DNA of 64,000 nt from NCBI GenBank assembly GCA_037893245.1, contig JBAIAA010000449.1:62001-126000 (forward strand), written 5' to 3'. This document shows, piece by piece, positions 1 to 11,271 of the stretch (the stretch's first letter is position 1; every line of letters begins with the position of its first letter). Position numbers and translations under genes: made by a program. The stretch is from Crossaster papposus. Lineage: Eukaryota > Echinodermata > Asteroidea > Velatida > Solasteridae. The notes below the pieces were generated by a model. It was given only the letters and a program-made list of their open reading frames with translations, searched no databases and had not been told where the DNA came from.

Positions 1-669
1 CCCATTGACCGGGGTAATAATGTTAGAGCGCCTTGAGTACCAGTCTTGGTAGATACGTGCGCTATATAAGAACTGCTTATAACATGTATTATCACAAGTC
101 TAGTCACAGATGTTTGTGATGGACCATCACAAGTATATCGCAAGTCCAGTCATAATTACTTGTGAATAAGATTAAAACTGCTGCAAACTGCTTACTGGCT
201 GGAATGACCTGAAATATACAAATCAAATAAGTTAAGAGGGCCTAATATTTCGATCTTAACAAGATCTTCTTTAAGAAGAAGATCTTGTTAAGATCATAAT
301 TACTTGTGATCCGTAAGATCATAATTACTTGTGACGGATCACAAGTATATAACAAGTCCAGTCACAATTACTTGTGATAGATTACAAGTATGTTGCAAGT
401 CCGGTTAAAATTACTAATGATGGATCGCAGGTACATCGCAGGTCACATGTACATGTTCATCACAAGTCTATTAACAAGTTCAGTCACAAGTTCAACAAGG
501 GATGAATTGCTTTGAATTACTCTGCTGACTTGTGAGCACTTGTGATCCATTACAACACACAGCACTTCCCCCCCCCCCCCCCCCCCCCCCTTTTCCCCCA
601 CTCTCTGTTACTGGACTTGCCTCGCATTGCTTGATCCTGTCTCACAAAGGATTTGTTTTAATAATGTAG
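1..669. other. Intron of ADAL with LINE tail and CACAAGT-rich repeat
   Basis: Bases 28-75 (agcgccttgagtacc...gtgcgctatataa) resemble the conserved 3' end of CR1/L2-type LINEs, as does 56245-56280. Bases 60-550 are filled with short direct and inverted copies of a CACAAGT / ACTTGTGAT motif. Bases 178-295 are a copy of the palindromic repeat also found at 49200-49370. A run of about 23 C lies at 568-590. The acceptor for the first visible ADAL exon ends at 669. No coding sequence is seen. Confidence 0.55.
178..295. repeat. Palindromic fold-back repeat, copy 1
   Basis: The stretch from ctgcaaactgcttactggc through the inverted core at 252-295 (GATCTTAACAAGATCTTCTT and its complement, 3-4 base centre) matches the block at 49197-49370. 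This copy has lost the right-hand outer arm that copy 2 keeps. Confidence 0.75.
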
Positions 670-3600
670 GAATGACTAAGAGGAGTTACATCGAAGCAGT
701 ATTATCCTCAATAAAACAGTGTGACGAGGAAGGCTTAGACATGACAGTCAGGTGAGTGGACAAACGTATGTGAATACTGGCAATCGCGGTCTAGGGATAA
801 AAGGGTTGGGGCTTAGAAAAAAGGGTCCACAATAGACCGAACGACAAAATGTCCACTATTGAAATCTTTGTACAAATCATATGAGGCCTTCCGAAAAAGT
901 ACAAACAAAAGAGGGACAACTAACCTGATGAAGTTTTAGCTCTGTGAATACTGTATATTCCGAGATTTTTTTTTCTTATATTTTAATTTCAAAACCAAAT
1001 TTCAAATTTCAACTTCTTGGGGTGTATGCAAAATCATATTGATTTTGGAAGATTTGGGAGTGTTAGGGTTTTAATGTCACATGTCGCGGTTGGAGAACCA
1101 TTCTTTTGCTGTTAACCAGTTCGCGCCGGATGACGAATATAAACGCAAAAATTTCCCCAAATTCAAAACGGATGACGAATATATACGCCAAGTTCAAGTT
1201 CGGAAATGTATGTCAGCAGCGCGCAAGGCCGGAAATGCGTGGGTGTGCTACCCAGCACTATAGGCCTGAACACGCTTCGGATCGAGTTTCGTTAAAAATA
1301 ATCCCGCCCGTCGGCTCGGCGATGTTAAAATAATCCCGGCGCGAACTGGTTAAAGGTGAGATACACCATTTGCAGATATCAAAAATATTTACTTCAAAAT
1401 TATTAATAAGTATCTTACTAAATTTGAAAGTAAATAAGGATTCTGGGCATCCTGCTAAATTATTGCGCTAGATATCCTGTAATTGTCCCGAAAAATTGAA
1501 TTATATTTTTTTTAATTCGTGATTGCCGGACGGTGATTGCGTAAAAACAAGAACATAAGAATAACAACCCCAACGCCGGTTAAAATACGAATGGCGTTTT
1601 TCTTGCTTTTCTCAGCATTCATGATTGTAAAACTTCAGACAGGTCAGTTAAACGATATTTACTATAAAATACAACCCCCAAATTCACCCATTCATGATAA
1701 TTCAAGTACGCTTGGTTCCTTTATTCCCAGGTTTCTGTTGACGATTGACCGGGGTCGAGACCTGGACACTGCCCGTGAGACCGTCCAGCTTGCTAAGGAG
1801 TACCAGGCAAGCAGCAATGGAGTCATAGTGGGAATAGACTTCAGTGGTGACCCCAACGTACGTATCGCGGTAGAATGCTGGCAATGTTTACTCATGAGAG
1901 AGTTGCGTTGTACACAAATGTCTGGCCTAACCTCCCTCAACTTATTAGCACATGTATTACTGGTGAAGTCATAAAACCATAGTCAGCTAACTTAACCAGT
2001 TTGCCACGGATGACGCATAAACACGCCACGCACGAGCAAGGCCGGAAAGGCTTGATAAAAATAATCCCACGCCTCGGCTCGGTGATGTTAAAATAATCCC
2101 GGCGCGAACTGGTTAAAATGAAACCAAGGATTTGTAGCCCACAAGCCTGAAGAAACCTGTAGAGAGAAGAACAACAATGAGAAGAAGTTACAGTTTTAGA
2201 GGTGGGAGGAAATAAAATCCTGGAAGAATATTCTTGGAGAAAACCCACATATTGGTCCAGGCGGGATTCGAATCAAGGTAATAGCGGTGGAAGGCGAGGA
2301 AAGAACCGCTGATGCAATCTATCTGACTTGCCAAACAATCAAAACTGATTTGAATCTTCTATTTCAAAGAAGTTCTAGCAAAACTTGCCCCCCCACCCAC
2401 CCCACCCTACCTCTAAGAATGTCCTATTTTTACAAGGTGTACCTTGCATGTGCTTGACAAGAATGAAGATTGTCTCTCAACTCTTTGTGCATTTTGTTAA
2501 CTTATATTTTGTTATAGAAGAATGATGCGAGGCAATACATACCTCTTTTACAAGAAGCAAAGTCGAGCGGTCTTAAGTTGGCAATACACGTAGCAGAGGT
2601 GAGTTGCAGTCTCTGCAAGTCTTGTAGGAATTGTAAAGAGAATATGTTGCATACTTGGATTCTTATCCCCATGTGAAGTTGCAAAAGTGGTAAAGAATTC
2701 AATATCTGGACATCGGACAAAATGTTCGATATCTGCGAATGGTGTATTCTACTTTTAACCCTAGGCCTTACTTTGGGCTAAAGAACTGCGCCGGTACTAC
2801 AGAATACTACTTAGTATTTTGTAGCATTGGGTCTCTCCGTGACTGATGATTGGGTGTGTACGGACAGAGTACAGATACTGCCAACTACAAAATACTAATA
2901 GTGGCAATACAGGTCAGTAATACTTACCTGGCAAAAAATGCAGTAGTCCAACCTTGACCCATTGTGTTCCAACTGACAATTTTTGCTGTAGAGTTTAGAA
3001 CACCTTACACAGCATACATGGGCCATGTACACTCAGCAAGCAGAGGGACCCAATGCTAAAAAAGTACTATGAGTGCAATTAGGGGTGAAGTACCAAATAC
3101 TAAAAATTACTACAGGCATTGCACACAAGTCAGTGAGAGTACTGCATACTACTTTTTACTACTAGTAGTAAAAAGTAGCATTAGGTAGGGTTAGGGTTAA
3201 TACAAATTCTGGTTATATTAATTGAGAATAGACTTTAAATTGTTACTAGAACAAAATAATCCACCGTTACTCCTCGAAAATACTTTACCTATCCTACCGT
3301 GAGACCAAGTGAGCCAAATTGACACTTACCAGAACGAATAAAGTAAATTTATTTACTGTTTTGTTGTCGCGTAAAGATTCCCAGTGTAGCTGAAAGCTTG
3401 TTGTTAGTTCAGCTGCCACCAGATAGAATCGGGCACGGTACCTTCTTGCAGCCCGAAGTGGGTGGATCGGAAGAGCTCGTGGAAACGGTCAGCAAACTGC
3501 GAACGCCAATAGGTAACGCCAACAGTTACTATTAATTCCAGTAGATTCAGAAGATTAGACACACTGGTAGTTACAATAAGTAGATAGAAATATAAAATAC

Positions 3601-5864
3601 CAACTTATAGTTTTAACAGTAAAAGAAAAAAAATCTTTACAAAAAAGAATGTTTTGCAATTTGTTTGTAATAAGGGAATAAATGTGTGTTCGGTCGGTTT
3701 TAATCACTCTGTTTAATACCGCTTGGAGTCTGGGTGCTGATAATTACCCGAGCCGAAGGCGAGGGTAATTATCAGCACCCAGACTCCAAGCGGTATTAAA
3801 CAGAGTGATTAATACCGACCGAACACACATTTATTCCCATTCATAAATACCTTTTTTGTAAAATTCAGCCATAAAAGCCCCGAAAATCACAGAAAATTGT
3901 CGCAAGTAAATTTCGGTGTTTCGCCATTCTGTGCGTGTCAAATGACATGTTTCCGCCTCTGTCGCTCTACACAATACATGCAATAAAGCGTATTTACTAG
4001 GAACCAGACTATTACTGCTATTGGCAACCTCGTTTTCAGCGTGTCAAGCTGTACGCGCCCAACACCACTCTACTATTGGAGACGATGTACGGTTGGAAAT
4101 AAAGTGAGCCCTGGGGACGGGTATAATGCGACATCGCGTGACGTATTTTGCTGCCAGCTAGTTTTAAACACTTCCAGCCATGTCTTTATCGTCCGTTTAA
4201 TACCGGCCACGTGACGGGCTCTCGACCAATAGGAATGCCTAAACTGTCCCAGGTATTTATGAATGTCTAGTAAGTTTCTTTTATATTTCTAATTTTTGTG
4301 TTTTTTTATTAAATAACCATAATGGTTTTCCTTTTTTCTGGCAGAACTTTGTATGACTTCTAACATGGTTGGCCAAACCGTAAAATCCTTTGGCAATCAC
4401 CATTTCAAGTACTGGTACGAGCGTGGCCACCCGTGTGTTATTTGTGTAAGTACATGTTAAAAATGAAATCATTTGAGCTGGGGGAGAGAGAGTCATCCTT
4501 ACGAAGAGCTGAGAAGCTTAACCAGTTCGCACCGGAGGACGTATAATTATACACTCAAAGTTTTCCCCAGATTCAAAATGGATGACGCATGAACACGTCA
4601 CAAGCAAGGCCGGAAATGTCTATCAGAAGCGAGCAAAGGCCGGAAATGCGTGGGGTGTGCTTCCAGGTACCATCAGCCTGAACCCGCCTCGGATCGAGTT
4701 TCGTTAAAAATAATCTCGGCGCGAACTGGTTAATAGTGGTTAAAAGTGGAGTCAAAGTCATGTCAAGGTGCCTCAGGCAGAGATCGGAATTGTTGATTTT
4801 TGCAGAGGGAGGAAAACTATAGAACACGGAGAATATTCTTCTGATTTGATACCCTTTGACTAACAGTACCTCTTCCCGAAGTTAAAGAAGCTTGGTGAAG
4901 CTTCCAAGCTCGGTGTTGCTGTGGATCACTTCCTAGGGATCCATATGCTCCACGACTGCTGATTTATTTTTTTAATGTTTGATTATCTAGAAACCAACTC
5001 CTACCTTAGGCAACAAACTTACCATTCCCCCTCTTGATTTCGTATGATTTAATTTATTTGGGAAAGTTGAAGAAGCTCGGTGGTCGCCATTTTGCCATTA
5101 GATGATAACGTCATTGTTGCTGTGGACCACTTCCTAAGCCCCCAAGACTTCGGCTTCTACACCGAAGGGATCCATATGCTCCACGACTGCTGAAAAAAAC
5201 AAAAACCATTTGATTTTCTAAAACCAACTCCTTCCTTAGGCCACAAACTTACCATTCCCCCCTCTTGATTTCGTATGATTTAAGAAAGTTGAAGGAGCTC
5301 GGTGGTCGCTATTTTGCCATTAGATGATAATGTCATTGTTGCTGTGGACCACTTCCTGAAGGCCCAAGGATCCATATGCTCCACGACTGCTGAAGAAAAA
5401 GAAAAGTTCGATTATCTAAAACCAACTCCTTCCTTAGGCCACAAACTTACCATTTCCTCTCTTGATTTAATTCATTTGGGAAAGAATTCCATATTCGGAC
5501 ATCACATGTTATTATTTTTAACACAAAGGATGCTTAAATTTCAGGAGTTGGAGAACAATATTCAGGAAATGTGAAAACTAACAGGTTTTGTACACAGAAC
5601 TAAGATAATGTCCAGATATGGAATTACTTTTTTAAATTTCTGCAAACCCTGTAATTTTCATGCCTACAGACTGACGACAAGGGTATATTTGCCACGAGCC
5701 TGTCCCAGGAGTACCAGATTGCAGCGTCCACCTTCAACCTGACACGGGAGCAGATGTGGGGGCTGTCCTTTGGCAGCATAGCGTGCATATTTGCCGACGA
5801 CGACACGAAAGACAGACTAAGAAACCTGTGGGCCCAGGAAAGGTCCAAATTGAAGACTACTTGA
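670..5864 (+). CDS. ADAL: Adenosine deaminase-like protein (ADAL/MAPDA), 3' six exons
   Basis: Exons 670-751, 1731-1857, 2518-2598, 3377-3512, 4345-4445 and 5670-5864 have GT donors and AG acceptors and join in phase; the 5' exons are off the left edge. The family hydrolyses N6-modified AMP (e.g. N6-methyl-AMP) to IMP in the cytosol, protecting nucleotide pools. Visible signatures, in order: a helix ending EEGLDMTVR, the strand GIDFSGDPN, LAIHVAE with the metal-site His and catalytic Glu, RIGHGTF with the catalytic-site His, ELCMTSN, and CTDDKGIF with the zinc/substrate Asp pair. The C-terminus ends KLKTT and the stop is at 5862-5864. Exon 3377 uses a weak acceptor (gtaaag) that restores phase and gives HVAE-IPSVAE, matching the family's SEIP; the stronger-looking acceptor 8 bases downstream breaks the frame. 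The match to human ADAL is from recall of the family, but motif order and spacing make it very secure. The following gene, HYKK-B, is convergent. Confidence 0.94.
1112..1353 (+). mobile_element. Family B MITE, TTAA-flanked
   Basis: Full-length copy of about 240 bp: TTAA, then CCAGTTCGCGCCGG..., ending ...CCGGCGCGAACTGG and TTAA. The 14-bp ends are perfect inverted repeats. The right TTAA (1350-1353) is also the left TTAA of the adjoining family A element. It sits in an ADAL intron. No coding capacity. Confidence 0.88.
1350..1706 (+). mobile_element. Family A MITE, 3'-truncated, beside an ADAL exon
   Basis: It begins TTAA then AGGTGAGATACACCATTTGC and follows the family A consensus to ...cattcatgataattcaag, then stops about 24 bases before the ADAL exon at 1731. 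The outer 3' end, including the terminal repeat, is missing. What remains of the intron carries the pyrimidine tract and CAG, so the branch point may lie within MITE sequence. Confidence 0.8.
1992..2116 (+). mobile_element. Family B MITE, internally deleted
   Basis: Both TTAA-flanked ends are present (TTAACCAGTTTGCC... and ...GGCGCGAACTGGTTAA), but the centre is shortened to about half the full-length element. Confidence 0.82.
2180..2345 (-). mobile_element. tRNA-derived SINE fragment
   Basis: On the minus strand the block contains a polymerase III box B-like word (complement of ggattcgaatc) next to a GGCGAGGAAAGAAC segment. The same sequence recurs at 26408-26930, where it is split by another insertion. 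The far end (gttttagaggtgggagg...) is also shared with that copy. Confidence 0.6.
2722..2758 (-). mobile_element. Solo end of a family A MITE
   Basis: GATATCTGCGAATGGTGTATTCTAC followed by TTTTAA matches one terminus of family A. No other end is found nearby, so this is a remnant. Confidence 0.5.
3674..3838. repeat. Long perfect-type hairpin (fold-back)
   Basis: Two arms of about 75 bases (gggaataaatgtgtgttcgg... and its complement ...accgaacacacatttattccc) are separated by a 13-base centre (gagccgaaggcga). Only one or two mismatches or small gaps are seen across the arms. It lies in an ADAL intron. The nearby 4190-4265 stretch (ccacgtgacgggctctcgaccaatagg) is similar to 18075-18130 and may be part of the same family. 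Confidence 0.85.
4518..4733 (+). mobile_element. Family B MITE
   Basis: TTAA flanks at 4518-4521 and 4730-4733, with ends CCAGTTCGCACC and GGCGCGAACTGG. A moderately diverged copy in an ADAL intron. Confidence 0.85.
4878..5484 (+). repeat. Threefold tandem duplication of about 200 bp
   Basis: Three imperfect copies of a block containing GATCCATATGCTCCACGACT, an ACCAACTCCT.CCTTAGGC segment and CTTGATTTCGTATGATTTAA follow one another in the ADAL intron before the last exon. An open frame at 5302-5574 arises from the third copy and is not supported as a gene. Confidence 0.75.
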
Positions 5865-6072
5865 AAAAAAAAAAACTGGGTATTCATCAAGTGTTTGTCG
5901 CAGTGCATCAGATGTAGTATAGCATAGCCCCAACTTCCCGATGTCTAATTACTCATTTTGACAATTTTATCTCTGTATTATTCATCAGGGTAAGGATTTT
6001 CCAGTAGTGCAATTCCTTAAAAATACAATATACGTCCGACCACATAATTTAACCGGTCACCACGAAATGAGC

Positions 6073-6409
6073 TTAAAGGTAGGATACACCTTTTGCAAAA
6101 TTGAAAAACTTAATAATTATGAAGAAATATCTTACTCATTTGAAAGTAAATAATGATTGTAGGCATCCAGCAAAATGTTTGCGCTAGGGATAATTGAATT
6201 GTATAAAAAAATCACGGACGGCGATCGCGAAACAACACAAGAACCACTGCCTGACGCCGGTTGAAAACAAACGCCGTTTTTCTTGCTTTTCTCAGCATCC
6301 ATGATTGTAAAGCTTCAGACAGGTCAGTTAAATGATATTTACTATAAAATACAAATCCACCTATTCCTAATAAATTCAAGCAATTACCAATGGTGTATCC
6401 TACCTTTAA
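6073..6409 (+). mobile_element. Family A MITE, complete
   Basis: TTAA at 6073-6076, then AGGTAGGATACACC; it ends GGTGTATCCTACCT with TTAA at 6406-6409. The internal landmarks (GCGCTAG, GACGCCGG, TGATTGTAAA, CTTCAGACAGGTCAGTTAAA) are present in family order. Confidence 0.87.
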
Positions 6410-6988
6410 AGTCTGACTTTTTAAGAATTGGGATAATCTCTATATCTAGATTGAGCAAAACACGGGCTTTCCCACGGTATACAACATTAAGAGCTACTAA
6501 GTTCAGTTATGGAAATAGAGGCCACCAACTTACTTTACAAAACCGATTCTTGAGAAAAATGGCATTTAAAATCCTACAGTTGTGTTAACAGTGAATGTAT
6601 GACAACGTATTAAAAAGGGTTTTGAAATTGTTTGAAAGAAGAACAAAATCTGAAAAAAAGGTAAAACAACAGCAGGACTTACAGATTAAGGTTCACTTGA
6701 AAATAAACATTTGACCACCCTTTCAAATGTTGGCCCTCTGATCTGTTTTACAAAATGGCAATTTTAGACTTTAAGCTCATTTCGTGGTGACTGTCGTGTA
6801 TCACATAATACTTTTCCAACATCAGCTCATGAAAGTGTGTGACATTCGCGTCTAAATTTCTCATTGACAAAGTAGATACACGTAGTCTTTCTAAAATGCA
6901 ACTGGCAGTACATGTAGTTTTTTCGTACAAGACAGTCTTATTGTAAGATATACATGTGTGTAGGAAGTTGTGGTCTCAAATCCAAACA

Positions 6989-7371
6989 ATAGACCTCTAA
7001 GTCACGTGACCTATAGTGGGTATCAAACATCAACAAACACGGCGTGCTGCTGTTGCAAAGTACATGATGATTGTTGCATTTGTTTCTTCGATCAAGGCTT
7101 TTCTTTCTCGAAATCGCCAGTGCCGGTCCCAACGTTCCGTGCCAGTACCACATCAGAAACATAACATTCCTTGTAGATTTCAAAGACTTGCTGGAACTGT
7201 CCTTACTCAGCCATTCCGGTAAGGTCTTGGGTACAAACTCCGGAATATTCTTCAGAGATTTTGAGAAAGAAAAGCCTCGATCTAAAAAACTTTGCTATGG
7301 AGGACGCCATGTTTGTTGATGTTTGATACCCACTATAGGTCCTGTGACTTAGAGGGCGCAATCGGTCTATT
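6989..7371. mobile_element. Fold-back element, about 380 bp
   Basis: The left arm AATAGACCTCTAAGTCACGTGACCTATAGTGGG and continuation is mirrored by ...CCCACTATAGGTCCTGTGACTTAGAGGG...GGTCTATTA. A second nested pair (gatcaaggcttttctttctcg / gagaaagaaaagcctcgatc) lies inside. No protein-coding frame. Confidence 0.78.
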
Positions 7372-8018
7372 AATCCGTTTTGGTGGTCACAAGGAAGTAG
7401 TGATTTTGGTATAGTAAAAATGGCATCGTATATTAGATGTTTGTGCAGATGTACATGTAACACATTTGGCGACAGATGGAATGTTCCAAACCCACAGGGT
7501 AAAATTCATTTCATCTGTCACATTCATTATTTGTTTTATACAATAAATCCCGGTTATTTGATTGGTCGGGGCGCAACTATAATGATTTGACTGTGCCATT
7601 TACCGGTGAATAATTTAATGACATGTGATCAACATTCCACCAATCAGATGACAGGGATATAGGTGTTGTATAAAAGTCAAGAAATTGTGTCTATACAACT
7701 CATCTTTTTTTGTAAATAAATATCGACTTTTACTGTAGCAATATTCACCTTTCCCATGCTATTTAAATCAACTTGCTTTGTAAATATTGTTTTTGTGATA
7801 TTTTTGCCACTTAACCAGCTACCCACGGAACCCGTCTAGAGGTTCCTGAAAATACAATCCCGCTCAAACTCGTACAGTACATCTATACAAGGCATTTTGG
7901 TTAACGCTAACCTTTCATGTTAGAGCGAATTCATTGATACATAGGCTTATTGGTGTGGTGTCAAAGGTCAGGGTCATTACAGTTAAAAATGAGCTCAGAT
8001 CTCAATATCAACGAGTAA

Positions 8019-8093
8019 AAATAGCCAGTATTGTTAAAAAGAATATGAATATCAAAACTAGCCAGTATTGTTAAAAAGAATATGAATATCAAA
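8019..8093 (+). repeat. Direct duplication, 37-bp unit, two copies
   Basis: TAGCCAGTATTGTTAAAAAG plus seventeen further bases is repeated exactly head to tail. Confidence 0.85.
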
Positions 8094-8327
8094 ACATTTT
8101 ACGACCAAATTATTATCTTACTTAATTGAAAATAAAAAACGATTGCGCTAGATATCCTGCAATTGTTCCGAAAAATTGGTTTTTTAAATTAAGAACCACT
8201 GCCGTTTTTCTTGCCATCCATGATTGTAAAACTTCAGACAGGTCATTTGAACGATATTTACAAAAAAATACAACCCCCTTCCCCCACAATCATGATAATT
8301 CAAGCAACAATGGTGTGTCCTACCTTT
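8085..8327 (+). mobile_element. Family A MITE, diverged and partial
   Basis: The centre and 3' end are recognisable (GATTGCGCTAGATATCCTG, CCATGATTGTAAAACTTCAG, CAATGGTGTGTCCTACCTTT), but the 5' terminus is lost and several blocks are deleted. Confidence 0.7.
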
Positions 8328-8734
8328 GCGCATAATGACAGTACTGGTTGTGTTCTAAAATATGTAATTCATTGCTATAAAATACATGGAAAGGCCCTTA
8401 CTGGTGTGTGTAGTTAACCATGGTTAAGTAGCCACATTTTTGTTGAAATTACTTCTTCTAGCATGCAGTCAATAGTAATTGGTTTGTATTCCCAAAATAT
8501 ACAGAGTTAAAACTTTGTCCAAGCACCTGTCTTTGGATGCTTTATGAGAAATGTTATACTGTACTTTAACATTTCCAAGTAGAGGGGAAGACTTTAGAGA
8601 CCTGCAAAAAAATCAAGACGTCTACAAACTGTTTTGGATTTTTGTCTGAATACTGTCCTTATAATTGTATATTAGAACTTAAACATGATGCTGTTCCAAC
8701 AAAATTGTTGTTTAATTCTTAAAATTCTAACCCT

Positions 8735-9164
8735 ATATGTGACCTGTTCCAACGAAACCCGGACAAAGTCGCACAATGTGTTTTGTCACAATGTACTCCT
8801 GAAGTCATTTCGGGATGGATTTTACCATTTTGAGGTTTTAGGTTTTCCTAAGTCATTCACTATTAATCTACAATCTCCTCAAATTTGAACAAAATCCGTC
8901 TACCAGAAGTGTGTTTTTTTGTCAATTTTGTGAAACATTTGTGTATAGAAATAATACGCTTTTCTGAACTTCAAAGCTGTTTATCTCATAATTAGGTTGT
9001 CAGCGTTTTATCACTAAATCCAGACCCCAGGGAAGATAGGGTGGGGGTACATATGTAAATGATACATCATTTTAAAGCTGAGAACCTGGAGAATTTGAAA
9101 AAAGCAAAATCTGAAAAACTAAAAAGTCGACTTTGTCCGGGTTTCGTTGGAACAGGTCACATAT
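8735..9164. mobile_element. Element with 37-bp terminal inverted repeats
   Basis: ATATGTGACCTGTTCCAACG and the following AAACCCGGACAAAGTCG at the left are matched by the exact complement at the right end (9126-9164). The interior is AT-rich and has no significant frame. Confidence 0.8.
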
Positions 9165-9552
9165 TTCCCCACATTAAAAAATATAATAGATAAATCTTTT
9201 TTTTTAAATCATCTTTTCTTTTTTTAACACGGAACCTTAACCTAAAGCATACAAATATAATATTATTTATACCAAAATACTGTTAAAATCAGCATTTTAA
9301 TATGTACAAAACTATTTTTGTTTTCTTGGAATATTATCTTAAAACATCTCAGGTTTACTTTAGCATAAGGACATGATTGTTTAAGTTCTAAAATATAAAA
9401 TTCATATTATTATGAAATGTATATATAGCAATGATAATCCCACCTTCCAGTGTGTGTTCGTATGTGCAGTACATGTAATAAGTTCCTTTGCAAAATCTCT
9501 AATAAAGGCTGAATTATTCAAATTGACATAAGAGTAATGGTGTAATCTTTAT

Positions 9553-9687
9553 TTTACCAGTTCGCGCCGGATGACGTATGACGCATAAGCAAGGCCGGAA
9601 ATGCATGGGTGTGCTTCCCGGTACTATCGGCCTGAACCCGCATCGGATCGAGTTTTGTTTAAAATAATCCCGGTGCGAACTGGTTAA
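9553..9687 (+). mobile_element. Family B MITE, internally deleted
   Basis: It begins TTTACCAGTTCGCGCCGG (left TTAA mutated) and ends GTGCGAACTGGTTAA. The central 100 bases are absent. Confidence 0.8.
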
Positions 9688-9728
9688 ACGTAATCTTCAA
9701 GTCCTTCATTTTAAGGCCTGTTGAAAAT

Positions 9729-9828
9729 TGTGACCCAGCACAAGTAAATGAGACACTTTGCGACAAAAAACAAAATCTCAATTTTCATTTTGTCCGCAGT
9801 GTCTCATTTACTCGTGCTGGGTCACAAA
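9729..9828. repeat. Short fold-back, about 100 bp
   Basis: TGTGACCCAGCACAAGTAAA...GAGACAC at the left is mirrored by GTGTCTCATTTACTCGTGCTGGGTCACA at the right, with about 40 bases between. Confidence 0.78.
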
Positions 9829-10501
9829 TTAGTCCAACTCTTTTGGATTTGTATCAGGACATAATAAGATAGCAGATATTATTTGAATGCATGACAATTT
9901 TTTTTTTTTTTTAATATTCAAATTCTTACTTGACATTTACCACTAAACTAAATTTCTTACCCTACATTAAACACACACAAAAGCCAGTTTCCAGCAGCTC
10001 TTCCTGCATACATACCCGTAGATATTTAAATATTAACCTAACCATCCCAAATCCAATGCAAATTACAGGATTTTGCAGGATTGAGGGCATTTAGGGTTTT
10101 GCCACGAGAATCCAGGTCATAATGCCTAAACTAATGCTGGATGATTTTGCAGGATTGCAGGATTGAGGTCATTTTGGTATTTATCCAAATGAGGATTTTA
10201 GAGGATTGAGGTTATTTGTTGCTTTGTACTTTCACGTACTGCTCATGCTCTTTGCACATTCTCCATAGAGCTTCAGTCAAGGTGAAAGTTATGTGTCAAG
10301 GATAAGAAACGTTTGCATACCAAGGGTCATGTGTGATGACCCTTGTTGTATTAGTGCACTCGCAGCTGTTTGTTCCATGTTTGAGTGCTTTATAGCTCAA
10401 TGGTAAACCCACTGCAGGATTTTGCAGGATTCAGGTTATGTGTAAGAAACATAATGACTCGAGTCACATTTTTTGGCCACTTGACTCAGGTCTCATAAGA
10501 A

Positions 10502-10722
10502 AGACTCGACTCGACTCGACTCGACTCGACTCGACTCGACTCGACTCGACTCGACTCGACTCGACTCGACTCGACTCGACTCGACTCGACTCGACTCGAC
10601 TCGACTCGACTCGACTCGACTCGACTCGACTCGACTCGACTCGACTCGACTCGACTCGACTCGACTCGACTCGACTCGACTCGACTCGACTCGACTCGAC
10701 TCGACTCGACTCGACTCGACTC
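10502..10722. repeat. Perfect pentamer array (GACTC)n
   Basis: About 44 uninterrupted copies of the 5-base unit ACTCG with no visible variant unit. Open frames on both strands (repeating RLDST or ESSRV) are products of the array, not genes. Confidence 0.95.
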
Positions 10723-11271
10723 TAGCCCTCAAGTCACGGAAATAAACCAAAACTTTGCAGAAAATATGCGAGGCGGAACTGGGCACAAGGCATAGTGGTG
10801 AAAACTGCAAACAAATTTAAAATGAAAAATGAAAGATTTCTTAAATTTTCTGAATTATTGATATTTGTGATCTTTGGTATACTGACTAATTAGATTTTGT
10901 TGAGAAATTGTCCGGAAGTAGTGTAATAAAAGTTTTTTTAAAGAAAAACAATTTGCATTTTTCCATATCACCTGTACAGAACTCAAAACTTCAAAGGCCT
11001 TTTTCTTAACATTTTACTTTTGCGACATGTTGATAAATGCTAAACTTGTTAATGGATTGCTAATTGAAGTGCAACAAACAACATTGTAAGGAGATTTTTA
11101 TCATCTTTACTAATACCTGAGAATCCTCATTTCAATGTTAAAATCACTTCGCGCATACAATACGGTACAGCTGTGTCACGGACTCCCACCTTATGGTTCT
11201 GTAGCACACAAAATACTACCCCGGAACCAGACTTTAAAACGAGGAGGTTTCCCGAGTATGCAGTTCACATG

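Larger units (their letters stand above)
5865..11271. other. Intergenic region between convergent ADAL and HYKK-B
   Basis: No exon-like frame is seen. It holds family A elements (6073, 8085), fold-backs (6989, 8735, 9729), a family B element (9553), a 37-bp direct duplication (8019-8093), a GCAGGATT-rich stretch near 10070-10220, and the pentamer array (10502). The 3' UTRs of both genes must lie at its edges; I saw no clear polyadenylation site. Confidence 0.6.

Noticed and set aside
1537..1974. 145-codon frame spanning a MITE and the ADAL exon
   Set aside because: The true coding part is only 1731-1857; the frame is extended by chance on both sides.
5302..5574. 90-codon plus-strand frame
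   Set aside because: Made of one unit of the local tandem duplication; related units contain stops.
10438..10810. Long open frames on both strands over the pentamer array
   Set aside because: A 5-base unit with no stop word is open in all frames; the peptides are pure repeats.
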